From an uncultured Blautia sp. (GTDB lineage: Bacteria; Bacillota; Clostridia; Lachnospirales; Lachnospiraceae): DNA of 8,756 nt. The translations under genes and the position numbers were made by a program. The DNA is taken from the NCBI GenBank assembly GCA_934402155.1, contig CAKRTP010000074.1, positions 1 through 8,756 of the forward strand. Reading direction: 5' to 3'. Every line of letters begins with the position of its first letter. Position 1 is the first letter of the stretch. Under the pieces are notes generated by a model. It was not told where the DNA came from. It worked only from the letters and a program-made list of their open reading frames with translations, and did not search any database. This document shows positions 1 to 6,439 of the stretch, one piece after another.

Positions 1-557
1 ACCGGCTCCATCACAACTGCATTCTGCATCTGTGTATAGATGATATGCACCTCATCCACTTCTCTTTCCAGAAAGCTCCTTACAACTTCCTCACTGATCA
101 ATCTTGCACGATGCATGGTCGGCTTCTGCACGGTATAACGGAAGCTTCCATCCATGTCCACATCTTTCTTGCCAAAATACTGACGACCGACCATACCTAA
201 AACATACAGCTTATGATATCCAGGCGTAGCTGCTATAAATTCTTCTGTCATTTTGGTGATATTGTGGTTATAAGCACCTGCCATACCCTTGTCGCCAGTT
301 ACCACTATGGTTGCTATCTTACGTTCTTCCTGCGGGATCAGATGACGCACGCTGAAGAACGGATGCTGGATATCCGGGATATGACGGAGGATCCTGGCAA
401 TCGCACCCTGCATATTATAGAAGTAAGGCTCTGTATCAGACAGTATCTTCTTGGCTTTTTTCATTTTGGAAGAGGAAATCATATACATGGCATTGGTAAT
501 CTTCATTGTGTCCTGGACACTGCTTATCCTGCTTTTTATTTCTCTTGCATTTGCCAT
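1..557 (-). CDS. atpG: F1Fo ATP synthase subunit gamma, partial (3' end outside window)
   Basis: This is the central rotor shaft of the F1 sector, which couples c-ring rotation to catalysis in the alpha3beta3 head. 185 residues are visible of a usual 280-300, and the reading frame stays open to the window edge. The N-terminus begins MANAREIKSRISSVQ and continues with DTMKITNAM and SSSKMKKAKK, the conserved N-terminal coiled-coil helix of gamma. Around residues 87-95 the sequence VTGDKGMAGAYN matches the family motif (T/S)DKGLAGAYN. The start is the ATG at 555-557, preceded by an AGGAG Shine-Dalgarno site about 6 bases upstream. The gene follows atpA after an unusually long 210-bp gap containing an inverted-repeat element. 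atpD and atpC would be expected next, to the left of the window. The identification is firm; only the C-terminal half is unseen. Confidence 0.96.
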   Translation of the reverse strand, partial: MANAREIKSRISSVQDTMKITNAMYMISSSKMKKAKKILSDTEPYFYNMQGAIARILRHIPDIQHPFFSVRHLIPQEERKIATIVVTGDKGMAGAYNHNITKMTEEFIAATPGYHKLYVLGMVGRQYFGKKDVDMDGSFRYTVQKPTMHRARLISEEVVRSFLEREVDEVHIIYTQMQNAVVMEP

Positions 558-642
558 AATTTTCTCCTATGCAACCTTTGCTTATTACTGTTCACTCCGT
601 TCACAGCTGTCGTAACTGTTCAGTACCCTCACAGTCACGAGT

Positions 643-681
643 CAAAATGCATTCCAAATCACCTTCGGTGATGGCATTTTG
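643..681 (-). repeat. Hairpin within the intergenic repeat (distal stem-loop)
   Basis: The outer arms CAAAATGC (643-650) and GCATTTTG (674-681) pair over 8 bp. The inner arms ATCACC (658-663) and GGTGAT (667-672) pair over 6 bp around a 3-base loop (GAA in the minus-strand transcript). The arms are separated by an asymmetric bulge of 7 bases against 1. In the atp mRNA this would fold between atpA and atpG. It lacks a following U-run, so it is unlikely to be an intrinsic terminator. Confidence 0.7.
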
Positions 682-698
682 CCTTGTATGTCTCGGGA

Positions 699-721
699 TT
701 TTGGCAAAAAATATGCCAAAA
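699..721 (-). repeat. Hairpin within the intergenic repeat (proximal stem-loop)
   Basis: TTTTGGCA (699-706) and TGCCAAAA (714-721) form a perfect 8-bp stem with a 7-base loop, about 46 bases past the atpA stop codon. On the transcript the loop is U-rich, but no U-tract follows the stem, so it is not a canonical terminator. It could protect the 3' end of an upstream processing product or slow ribosomes or RNase. That role is inference. Confidence 0.7.
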
Positions 722-767
722 CACCTCGCGGAATACTACCTTCTGAATAGTTACCAGTTATCTTTAT

Positions 768-2282
768 TTATTTTGTGGCTGTACGATCCTTAAATTCATC
801 TGCAGCCTGAAGGATTTTTTGTCCAAGTTCATCGCTTAAGACTTTGCTCTCATCGATTTCCCTGCCGATCTCAGGATATGCGTTATCAAAATACTCAAGC
901 ATATCCATCTGATACTTCTTTATGTTCTTCTTATCCACATGAACCAGCTTTTTGTGGGTCGCTGTCCACAGTGTGATAACCTGCTGGTGGAGAGAAAGTG
1001 GATTACACAGCGGCTGCTTCAGAAGTTCCATCAGGCATCCGCCGTAGGCAAGCTGTGCTTTGGTAGCATCATCCAGATCAGAACTGAACTGGGTAAAGAC
1101 TTCCATCTCACGATACTGTGCCAGATCGATACGGATACTTCCGGATGCTTTCTTCATTGCCTTGGTCTGTGCTGCACCACCTACTCGTGATACGGAAAGA
1201 CCTACATTGACAGCCGGTCTCATACCTGAGAAAAACAGATCACTTTCAAGGAAAATCTGTCCGTCTGTAATGGAAATTACGTTGGTAGGGATATAGGCAG
1301 ATACATCACCCGCCTGTGTCTCGATGATCGGAAGTGCTGTGATAGAACCTCCGCCCAGTTTGTCGCTCAGACGGCTGGAACGCTCCAGAAGTCTTGAATG
1401 AAGATAGAATACGTCACCAGGATATGCCTCACGTCCCGGAGAACGCTCCAGAAGCAGTGACAGTGCTCGATATGCAACTGCATGCTTGCTCAGATCATCA
1501 TAAACAATAAGGACATCCTTTCCTTTGTACATAAAGTACTCAGCAAGAGCAGTTCCTGCATAAGGAGCGATATACTGAAGCGGCGCACAGTCACTTGCAG
1601 TTGAGGAAAATACTGTTGTATATTCCATAGCTCCATATTTCTCAAGGTTGGATACAACTTTGGCTACTGTAGATGCCTTCTGACCGATTGCCACATAAAT
1701 ACAGATCACGTCCTTACCCTTCTGGTTCAGGATCGTATCGATTGCAAGGGAAGTCTTACCGGTCTGTCTGTCACCAATGATAAGTTCTCGCTGTCCTCGT
1801 CCGATCGGGAACATGGAATCAAGTGAAAGGATTCCTGTTTCCAGCGGTACATTTACGGATTTACGGTCGATAATTCCAGGTGCCGGATTCTCTACCGGAC
1901 GATAATCCTGTTCTTTGATATCACCTTTTCCGTCAATCGGGGCTCCAAGAGCATTGACGATTCGTCCAACGAAACCATCACCTACAGGTATACCTGCCTG
2001 TTTACCAGTTCTGGTTACTTTGGTTCCCTCCTTGATTCCGGTATCCTTACCAAACAGAATACATCCCATGCTGTTTGTACGGATATCCTGAACCATTCCC
2101 TTGAGTCCGTTTTCAAATACTACAACCTCGCCATACATAGCGTGATCAATTCCATAAACAGTTGCAATTCCATCTCCTACGGAAATGACCGTTCCTACTT
2201 CCTGGTTCTGGCTGATTTCATCATAATTCTCTATTTCTTCTTTCAGAATGGAAATAATCTCATCTGGATTGATTGCACTCAA
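768..2282 (-). CDS. atpA: F1Fo ATP synthase subunit alpha
   Basis: This is the non-catalytic nucleotide-binding subunit of the F1 alpha3beta3 hexamer. The Walker A motif GDRQTGKT is at about residues 170-177, a Walker B-type strand LIVYDD lies in the middle, and [10 protein letters not shown] carries the conserved arginine finger that reaches the beta catalytic site. Total length is about 504 residues, the family norm. The frame is open to a GTG at 2289-2291 (507 residues), but that codon overlaps the only good Shine-Dalgarno site (GGAGG, 2291-2295). The TTG at 2280-2282 lies 8 bases beyond it in the same frame and gives an N-terminus, [17 protein letters not shown], that fits alpha subunits well, so TTG is chosen. 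With that start the gene begins 5 bp after the atpH stop; the GTG start would instead give a GTGA stop-start overlap. It ends at a TAA, 210 bp before atpG. Confidence 0.97.
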   Translation of the reverse strand: MSAINPDEIISILKEEIENYDEISQNQEVGTVISVGDGIATVYGIDHAMYGEVVVFENGLKGMVQDIRTNSMGCILFGKDTGIKEGTKVTRTGKQAGIPVGDGFVGRIVNALGAPIDGKGDIKEQDYRPVENPAPGIIDRKSVNVPLETGILSLDSMFPIGRGQRELIIGDRQTGKTSLAIDTILNQKGKDVICIYVAIGQKASTVAKVVSNLEKYGAMEYTTVFSSTASDCAPLQYIAPYAGTALAEYFMYKGKDVLIVYDDLSKHAVAYRALSLLLERSPGREAYPGDVFYLHSRLLERSSRLSDKLGGGSITALPIIETQAGDVSAYIPTNVISITDGQIFLESDLFFSGMRPAVNVGLSVSRVGGAAQTKAMKKASGSIRIDLAQYREMEVFTQFSSDLDDATKAQLAYGGCLMELLKQPLCNPLSLHQQVITLWTATHKKLVHVDKKNIKKYQMDMLEYFDNAYPEIGREIDESKVLSDELGQKILQAADEFKDRTATK

Positions 2283-2287
2283 CGTGT

Positions 2288-2791
2288 TCACCTCCGGGTC
2301 AATTTCTGTTCCAGCTTGCGGTAACGTCCCCGCAGGCTCCAGTCATATTCACTTCCGCCTGCCAGAAGGACAAATCCTCCGATCAGGCTTTTATCTTCTA
2401 TCATTTCTATTTCGGCTTTCTGAGCCCCAAATTCCCGGCATAAAAATGCTCTGATACCATCAAGCTGTGCATCCTTCGGTGCTGTTACATAACGCATAAC
2501 TGCATGTATGGTCTTCTCATGCTGTCGGCACAGTTCTTCATAGTCTTCGAAAATCTCTTCGATCAGATCGATTCTGTGATGCTTACAGATGACCTTGATG
2601 AAGTTTCTCATTTCCTCAGGGATCACTCTGTCGACCACTTTCTCTTTAATCTCAAATGGTACCAATGGGTTCTTCAGACTCTGTTCGAGTTCAGGAACCT
2701 CCCGGAATATTTCTTTTGTATTCTGTATGACCTTTCTGGAAACAGAAAGGTCATACAGAGTTTTTGCATAATTAACGGCGGTCACTGTCAT
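2288..2791 (-). CDS. atpH: F1Fo ATP synthase subunit delta
   Basis: Delta (OSCP-type) is the peripheral-stalk cap that ties the b dimer to the top of the alpha3beta3 head. The protein is 167 residues, close to the usual 175-180. Its N-terminus, [13 protein letters not shown], matches the conserved helical YA.ALY domain. The C-terminal stretch [14 protein letters not shown], followed by [16 protein letters not shown], is the diagnostic delta signature (D.S..GG......D.S..G.L..L). The ATG at 2789-2791 has AGGTGA with a 5-base spacing. A GTG three codons earlier (2798-2800) lies inside that Shine-Dalgarno site and is disfavoured. The start overlaps the end of atpF by 20 bp, implying translational coupling of the two peripheral-stalk genes. 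Confidence 0.95.
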   Translation of the reverse strand: MTVTAVNYAKTLYDLSVSRKVIQNTKEIFREVPELEQSLKNPLVPFEIKEKVVDRVIPEEMRNFIKVICKHHRIDLIEEIFEDYEELCRQHEKTIHAVMRYVTAPKDAQLDGIRAFLCREFGAQKAEIEMIEDKSLIGGFVLLAGGSEYDWSLRGRYRKLEQKLTRR

Positions 2792-3272
2792 CTGGATCAC
2801 CTGCTTCTTTTATAAATTGGTCATACAAGGATAAATCCTGGTCTGCTCCACTGTTTTTACCAATAATTTTGCCGGCAGCTTCCATAGCAAGAGAGGCAAC
2901 ATCGTCTTTCATCTGGCGCATAGCATTCTCGCGCTCTGTGTTGATATCCTCCTGTGCTTTGGCAAGCATTGCAGATACCTTTGTCTGTGTATCTTCCACA
3001 GTTTTGTCTGCCTGTGCTTTGGCTTCTTTTCTGGCCTGTTCCATAATCTGAAGGGATTCTTCTCTGGCGGATTTCAAAGCACCCTCATACTGTTCCTTAA
3101 GTGCCCTCGCCTGATCCTCCTGCTTCTTTGCTCCTGCAAACTGCTGATCGATCATAGCCTTTCTTTCGTCCATCACTTTGATGATCGGTCCGAATAAAAA
3201 CTTCTTCATCAATAAATAAAGAACTAACAGGTTGATGATCGTAAAGACAAGGTTGATGTCAATTTTTATCAC
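2772..3272 (-). CDS. atpF: F1Fo ATP synthase subunit b
   Basis: Subunit b is the peripheral-stalk dimer subunit anchoring F1 to subunit a in the membrane. One hydrophobic N-terminal helix (INLVFTIINLLVLYLLMKKF, about residues 6-25) is followed by GPIIKVMDERK and a long charged, alanine-rich coiled coil (residues about 35-130, with QARKEAKAQAD and the AGKIIGK region near the end), the standard b layout. Length is about 166 residues. Two GTG starts are possible, at 3279-3281 and at 3270-3272. The second is preferred because AGGTGG sits 5 bases before it, the same arrangement as in front of atpH, and it yields MIKIDINLVF, a normal b N-terminus. The first has only an AGAGG about 3 bases away. A GTG start is used either way. 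Confidence 0.94.
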   Translation of the reverse strand: MIKIDINLVFTIINLLVLYLLMKKFLFGPIIKVMDERKAMIDQQFAGAKKQEDQARALKEQYEGALKSAREESLQIMEQARKEAKAQADKTVEDTQTKVSAMLAKAQEDINTERENAMRQMKDDVASLAMEAAGKIIGKNSGADQDLSLYDQFIKEAGDPDDSDRR

Positions 3273-3312
3273 CTGGTCCACCTGCCTCTCTGTATTTTTC
3301 GGTTCTTTATCA

Positions 3313-3537
3313 TTAGCCCAGCATGATGATGATCAGAAGTCCGATTACGAAACCATAAATAGCTGTTGCCTCGGCAAGGGCACAACCTAACAGCAGGTTC
3401 TTACTGATCTTGCTCTCTGCTTCCGGCTGTCTTGCAATAGCTTCAACTGCCTTGGAAGTTGCGATACCAATACCAATACCTGCTCCAATACCTGTAAGAA
3501 CTGCGATAGCTGCTCCAATTGCTACTAATGTTGACAT
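3313..3537 (-). CDS. atpE: F1Fo ATP synthase subunit c (rotor ring)
   Basis: This 74-residue proteolipid forms the rotating membrane ring. There are two transmembrane helices (about 4-27 and 50-73) joined by the polar loop ARQPEAE (residues 35-41), which contacts gamma/epsilon. Helix 1 has the glycine repeat GIGAGIGIG. The ion-binding carboxylate is E56 in ALAEATAIYG. The position matching the sodium ligand Gln32 of the Ilyobacter c-ring is I23, and the residue after the glutamate is Ala rather than Ser, so proton coupling is more likely. The start is the ATG at 3535-3537 with a perfect AGGAGG 8 bases upstream; a longer reading to 3564 lacks support. The Shine-Dalgarno site is the strongest of the operon, in keeping with the high copy number of c. 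Confidence 0.97.
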   Translation of the reverse strand: MSTLVAIGAAIAVLTGIGAGIGIGIATSKAVEAIARQPEAESKISKNLLLGCALAEATAIYGFVIGLLIIIMLG

Positions 3538-3577
3538 ACTTTTTTCCTCCTGAATAGATATCAAATTTTCTTTTGCC

Positions 3578-4243
3578 TTACTCGATTGCTTCCTTGATGA
3601 ACAAGGATGTTAAAAATACAAATACATAAGCCTGTATGAATCCGTCAAAGAAATCAAAATACAGACTGAACGGTATGGGAAGAATTGCCGGACATATAAA
3701 TTCAAGCAATTTCATTACAACAAAGCTTCCCAGAACATTACCAAATAATCGCATGCACAGAGATGTCGGTCTGATCGCAAGCTCCAGAATATTGATCGGA
3801 AGCATGATCGGCACAGGCTCTGCAAAACTCTTAAGGAAGCCCTTAAGACCCCGCTTATGAAATCCTGCATATTCAATCAGAATAATGCTCATAAGCGACA
3901 GTGCTATGGTAACATTCATATCCTTCGTCGGTGGTGTAAACCCAAACACGCCTGCGATATTGGCTATTCCAATGAAAATTACGGTTGACATCAGATAAGG
4001 GACATACCGTTTTCCCTCTTCTCCCAGAATTCCCACAAAGAAATCCTGGAGGAAACTTACTCCTGATTCCAGAAGAAGCTGTTTTTTGCCCGGATTCTCG
4101 ACTTTAAGGTTTCGAACCAGTATCAGAGAAAGTATTACCAGCACGGCCATAATGACCCAGGTAACCACAACGCTCTCTGCAATCGGTATTCCGCCGAACA
4201 CTGGTATTGTAAATAAAGTCTTACTCTCAAGCTCCTCTGCCAA
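3578..4243 (-). CDS. atpB: F1Fo ATP synthase subunit a
   Basis: This is the stator membrane subunit that forms the two half-channels for ions beside the c-ring. The 221-residue protein has five or so hydrophobic helices. The essential arginine is R165 in PTSLCMRLFGN (E. coli Arg210 equivalent), and the last helix carries FIQAYVFVFL with Q204 at the position of E. coli Gln252. The chosen start, TTG at 4241-4243, gives MAEELESKTLFTIPVFGG, similar to clostridial a subunits, but it has only a weak GGGG about 15 bases upstream. A strong AGGAGG at 4272-4277 instead lies 7 bases from an in-frame ACG (4262-4264), with no stop between, so the true start is uncertain. It is the first gene of the operon, 40 bp before atpE. 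Confidence 0.95.
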   Translation of the reverse strand: MAEELESKTLFTIPVFGGIPIAESVVVTWVIMAVLVILSLILVRNLKVENPGKKQLLLESGVSFLQDFFVGILGEEGKRYVPYLMSTVIFIGIANIAGVFGFTPPTKDMNVTIALSLMSIILIEYAGFHKRGLKGFLKSFAEPVPIMLPINILELAIRPTSLCMRLFGNVLGSFVVMKLLEFICPAILPIPFSLYFDFFDGFIQAYVFVFLTSLFIKEAIE

Positions 4244-4271
4244 TGTGGCTGATAAATTCCCCGTCTTTCTC

Positions 4272-4277
4272 CCTCCT
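4272..4277 (-). promoter_or_regulatory. Strong Shine-Dalgarno site upstream of atpB, pointing to an in-frame ACG
   Basis: The minus strand reads AGGAGG here. Seven bases downstream is the codon ACG (4262-4264), in frame with atpB and without an intervening stop. It would add seven residues (first residue, then GNLSAT) in front of the TTG-initiated protein. No ATG, GTG or TTG lies at a normal distance from this site in the atpB frame. Confidence 0.6.
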
Positions 4278-4284
4278 TTTCCCC

Positions 4285-4314
4285 GACCGGCCCAGCATAT
4301 TGGTCATACCGGTC
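4285..4314 (-). promoter_or_regulatory. Stem-loop in the atp operon leader
   Basis: GACCGG (4285-4290) and CCGGTC (4309-4314) pair over 6 GC-rich bp, with a further CCA/TGG inner pairing inside an 18-base loop. It lies between the candidate promoter and the atpB Shine-Dalgarno site. No U-tract follows it. A role in mRNA stability or initiation control is possible but unproven. Confidence 0.45.
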
Positions 4315-4331
4315 TGCCGTTTGATTCCTTT

Positions 4332-4359
4332 ATTTTACGCTTTGTCAAAAAAAAGTCAA
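4332..4359 (-). promoter_or_regulatory. Candidate sigma-A promoter of the atp operon
   Basis: On the minus strand, TTGACT (4354-4359, 5 of 6 to the -35 consensus) and TAAAAT (4332-4337, 5 of 6 to the -10 consensus) are separated by 16 bp that include a T-tract. Transcription would start near 4325, giving a leader of about 80 bases before the atpB TTG. It sits in the birA-atpB gap, where an ATP synthase promoter is expected. Confidence 0.6.
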
Positions 4360-4416
4360 TATCCATTCTCACTGTTTTGCACAAAAAGTTTGCCGTTTTT
4401 TATACATTTTGCCTAA

Positions 4417-4431
4417 TTATATTAAATATAA
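4417..4431. repeat. 15-bp AT-only palindrome just after birA
   Basis: TTATATTAAATATAA is a perfect inverted repeat of two 7-base arms around one central base, starting 8 bp past the birA stop. It is too AT-rich for an efficient terminator stem and has no U-run. I see no better terminator in the birA-atpB gap, so some readthrough from birA into the atp operon is possible. Confidence 0.4.
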
Positions 4432-4438
4432 CTTCATA

Positions 4439-5407
4439 TTATATTATGAGTGATACCTCCCCATAAGATAAAACAGAAAATGAGCCATCTGCTTCCTGTA
4501 CCCTGAGCCTTCCGTCGGGACAGATTTCCAGTGCCTTTGCCTCACGGATCTCCTGTCCATCCACGATCCGGATCTGTCTTCCCGGAACAAGATTCTGCTG
4601 TATATATTCCGGCGGCAGACGCAGCTCTCTGGTCTCCTCAAGCAATGCATTGATGATCTCTGCTGCAAGCCTGTTGCGATCCAGGTCTGCAGCCGCCTCC
4701 CTGTTCTTATAAAGTGCTCCCGCAATTCCCTGCAGTTCAGACGGATATCCCTCTGCCGCTTCATACAGATTCAGTCCGATCCCCACAACTGCAAAATCAA
4801 TCTCTCCGCTCTCAAAATCCGTGACAGCCTCTGTCAGAATGCCGCAGACTTTTCTTTCATTGTAATAAAGATCATTGACCCACTTAATATCAAGAGATAT
4901 TCCTGTTATTTTGAGGACAGCCTTGTAGACTGCCACTGCTGCCTCCGCAGTAAGAATAAGGCTCTCACGGAGACTGCCATGAGGTTTGAGGATCACACTC
5001 AGATACAAACCTGCACCCTCCGGGGAATAAAAGCTCCTGCCTCTCCTGCCTCTTCCTGCTGTCTGCTTCCCTGCCACTACGCAGCCGCCATGACCGGCAA
5101 GCCCTGTCACTGCCGCTTCCTTGGCTGCACGATTCGTAGAATCTGTTTCCTGATATACTTTCAGATAAGCTTCCTGTGAAACTAAAAAGGGCTGTATTGC
5201 CTCAACGGAAAGACGATGACTGTCCTTCACCAGCATATAGCCCTTGTTCTGCCCTGCCTCTATTGTATATCCCTCTTCCCGCAGAGCCTTCACTGCTTTC
5301 CAGATTGCTGCTCTGGTACAGTGAAGCTCCTCGGCAAGCTTCTCTCCTGAAAGAGTCTCCCCTTTCTGCTGTTCTAATATTCCTAAAAGTTTAGATTTTA
5401 CCGTCAT
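4439..5407 (-). CDS. birA: Biotin--[acetyl-CoA-carboxylase] ligase / biotin operon repressor
   Basis: This enzyme activates biotin as biotinyl-AMP and transfers it to a lysine of carboxyl-carrier proteins in the cytoplasm; with its N-terminal helix-turn-helix it can also repress biotin genes. Length is 322 residues, as for bifunctional BirA. Residues 1-60 form the winged HTH (LSGEKLAEELHCTRAAIWKAV). The catalytic core shows ETDSTN (87-92), the biotinyl-AMP loop GRGRRGR (118-124), KWVND (175-179), KVCGIL (186-191) and VVGIGLNL (207-214). An SH3-like C-terminal domain ends in GEVSLII. The start is the ATG at 5405-5407 with GGAG about 6 bases upstream; earlier in-frame ATGs lack a ribosome site. 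It overlaps the end of the WYL regulator gene by 17 bp, so the two are probably co-translated. No biotin synthesis or transport gene is adjacent. Confidence 0.95.
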   Translation of the reverse strand: MTVKSKLLGILEQQKGETLSGEKLAEELHCTRAAIWKAVKALREEGYTIEAGQNKGYMLVKDSHRLSVEAIQPFLVSQEAYLKVYQETDSTNRAAKEAAVTGLAGHGGCVVAGKQTAGRGRRGRSFYSPEGAGLYLSVILKPHGSLRESLILTAEAAVAVYKAVLKITGISLDIKWVNDLYYNERKVCGILTEAVTDFESGEIDFAVVGIGLNLYEAAEGYPSELQGIAGALYKNREAAADLDRNRLAAEIINALLEETRELRLPPEYIQQNLVPGRQIRIVDGQEIREAKALEICPDGRLRVQEADGSFSVLSYGEVSLII

Positions 5408-6401
5408 ATTTTTCTCCATAATTTTTAAGGGTTTTTTTAAGAAATGAAACATATTCCCTGCGGATATTATCTGGTGATACGATCACAGCTCCTGTACCAA
5501 GTCCTGCAAGCCAGCCGAAAAACTGTGTACCCACCTTGATCTGTGCCTGCATGGAAAAATGGTTCTCATCCTTGGGGATCAGCATCACATCCTGACCAAA
5601 ATGATCAAGTACAACTCCCACAAACTGATTTTCAAATTCCATACGCACACTTCTCTCCGTTCCTCCGAACATCCCGAAAGTGCCGGAAGAAAATTTCCCC
5701 AGTTCAAAATCCCTGAAAATATTGCCGCCATTTCTTTTCTGTTGCCCGATTACCTCCACATGCATCATCTTGTCCACACGATAGTGCTTCACAACTCCAC
5801 TAACCTCATCCATCCCCAGAAGATAATAATTCTCATTCTTCCAGATCATCTTCCATGGGCTTGCCTGATACCACTCCCCGTCCTTCCGGGGCTTCAGTTC
5901 TCTGGACAAAGTCCATTCATAATAATGAAACCGGATCTGTCGGTTATTCGATATTCCTTCATAAATCGTCTGGATATTACTGTAAATCTCCTCGTTGACA
6001 GTCTTCGTCCCTGATTCGATAAAGAGCTGGTTCCGGAGTTTCCTGGCAGCCGGCAAAGTCACCAGACTCTCCAGCTTGCGAAGCAGTTCTCTGGATTTCT
6101 TCTGCGTGATAAATCTGGAAGACTGCACTGCATCCATAAGAAACTTGACTTCAGGAAGCTGAAATTTACGGTTCGCCACATAAAATCCTCCTGTTTTGCC
6201 ACGGCGGTTGCGGATATCCAGCCCATATAATCTCAGAGTTTCGATGTCATCATAAATTGTCTTGCGCTCGACATTGATCCCGTACCCGCTGAGGTACTGT
6301 GCCATCTCCCGGGCAGACATGGGATGCTCCTCATCTGTCCTCTCCTGCAGCACATCCATCAGATATAATATTTTCAGTTTCTGGTTGAATGATTTCGGCA
6401 T
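5391..6401 (-). CDS. HTH and WYL-domain transcriptional regulator
   Basis: This 336-residue protein has the layout of the YafY/PafBC-type WYL regulators. An N-terminal winged helix-turn-helix (about 1-75) contains MSAREMAQYLSGYGINVERK and TIYDDIETLRLYGLDI. The WYL domain (about 145-215) shows SPWKMIWKNENYYLLG (181-196) and KHYRVDKM (205-212). A C-terminal WCX-like extension covers about 245-325. In this family the WYL domain is thought to sense a ligand, in known cases nucleic acid or nucleotide, and several members act in DNA-damage or phage-defence control; the ligand here is unknown. The start is the ATG at 6399-6401, with AAGGA about 13 bases upstream, which is long. It lies 38 bp after a small membrane-protein gene and overlaps birA, suggesting one transcript. 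Targets cannot be deduced. Confidence 0.9.
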   Translation of the reverse strand: MPKSFNQKLKILYLMDVLQERTDEEHPMSAREMAQYLSGYGINVERKTIYDDIETLRLYGLDIRNRRGKTGGFYVANRKFQLPEVKFLMDAVQSSRFITQKKSRELLRKLESLVTLPAARKLRNQLFIESGTKTVNEEIYSNIQTIYEGISNNRQIRFHYYEWTLSRELKPRKDGEWYQASPWKMIWKNENYYLLGMDEVSGVVKHYRVDKMMHVEVIGQQKRNGGNIFRDFELGKFSSGTFGMFGGTERSVRMEFENQFVGVVLDHFGQDVMLIPKDENHFSMQAQIKVGTQFFGWLAGLGTGAVIVSPDNIRREYVSFLKKTLKNYGEKYDGKI

Positions 6402-6439
6402 ATAATATATAGTATCCTTCTTGTCAATCTCAATCTGCC

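Larger units (their letters stand above)
612..754. repeat. MITE-like intergenic repeat with terminal inverted repeats, inside the atp operon
   Basis: The ends at 612-623 (GTAACTGTTCAG) and 743-754 (CTGAATAGTTAC) are inverted copies of each other at 11 of 12 positions, enclosing 143 bp. The interior holds two strong hairpins (643-681 and 699-721) and a short GGCATTTTGCC palindrome at 673-683. A further partial copy of the end, TTACTGTTCA, lies at about 585-594, so the outer boundary on that side is uncertain. No clear target-site duplication was found and no transposase is encoded. The other atp gene junctions here are 40 bp or less, which makes this 210-bp gap stand out. From memory this sequence resembles a dispersed intergenic repeat of Lachnospiraceae genomes; I could not search for other copies. 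Confidence 0.72.

Noticed and set aside
213..671. 152-codon plus-strand frame
   Set aside because: It lies antisense to atpG, whose conserved gamma motifs read cleanly on the minus strand, and continues into the repeat. No independent support.
643..721. Hairpins in the atpA-atpG gap as an intrinsic terminator
   Set aside because: Neither stem is followed by a U-run on the transcribed strand, and termination there would leave atpG without a visible promoter.
569..793. 74-codon plus-strand frame between atpA and atpG
   Set aside because: It runs through the inverted-repeat element and into the end of atpA, has no ribosome site or recognisable domain, and is the kind of spurious protein that such repeats produce.
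4444..4764. 106-codon minus-strand frame inside birA
   Set aside because: It is an out-of-frame reading of the BirA C-terminal region; arginine-rich composition and no ribosome site.
6399..6427. Perfect TTGACA (6422-6427) upstream of the WYL regulator as a promoter
   Set aside because: The only -10-like hexamer at 16-17 bp overlaps the ATG start codon, which would put the transcription start inside the gene. Co-transcription from the upstream small gene is more plausible.
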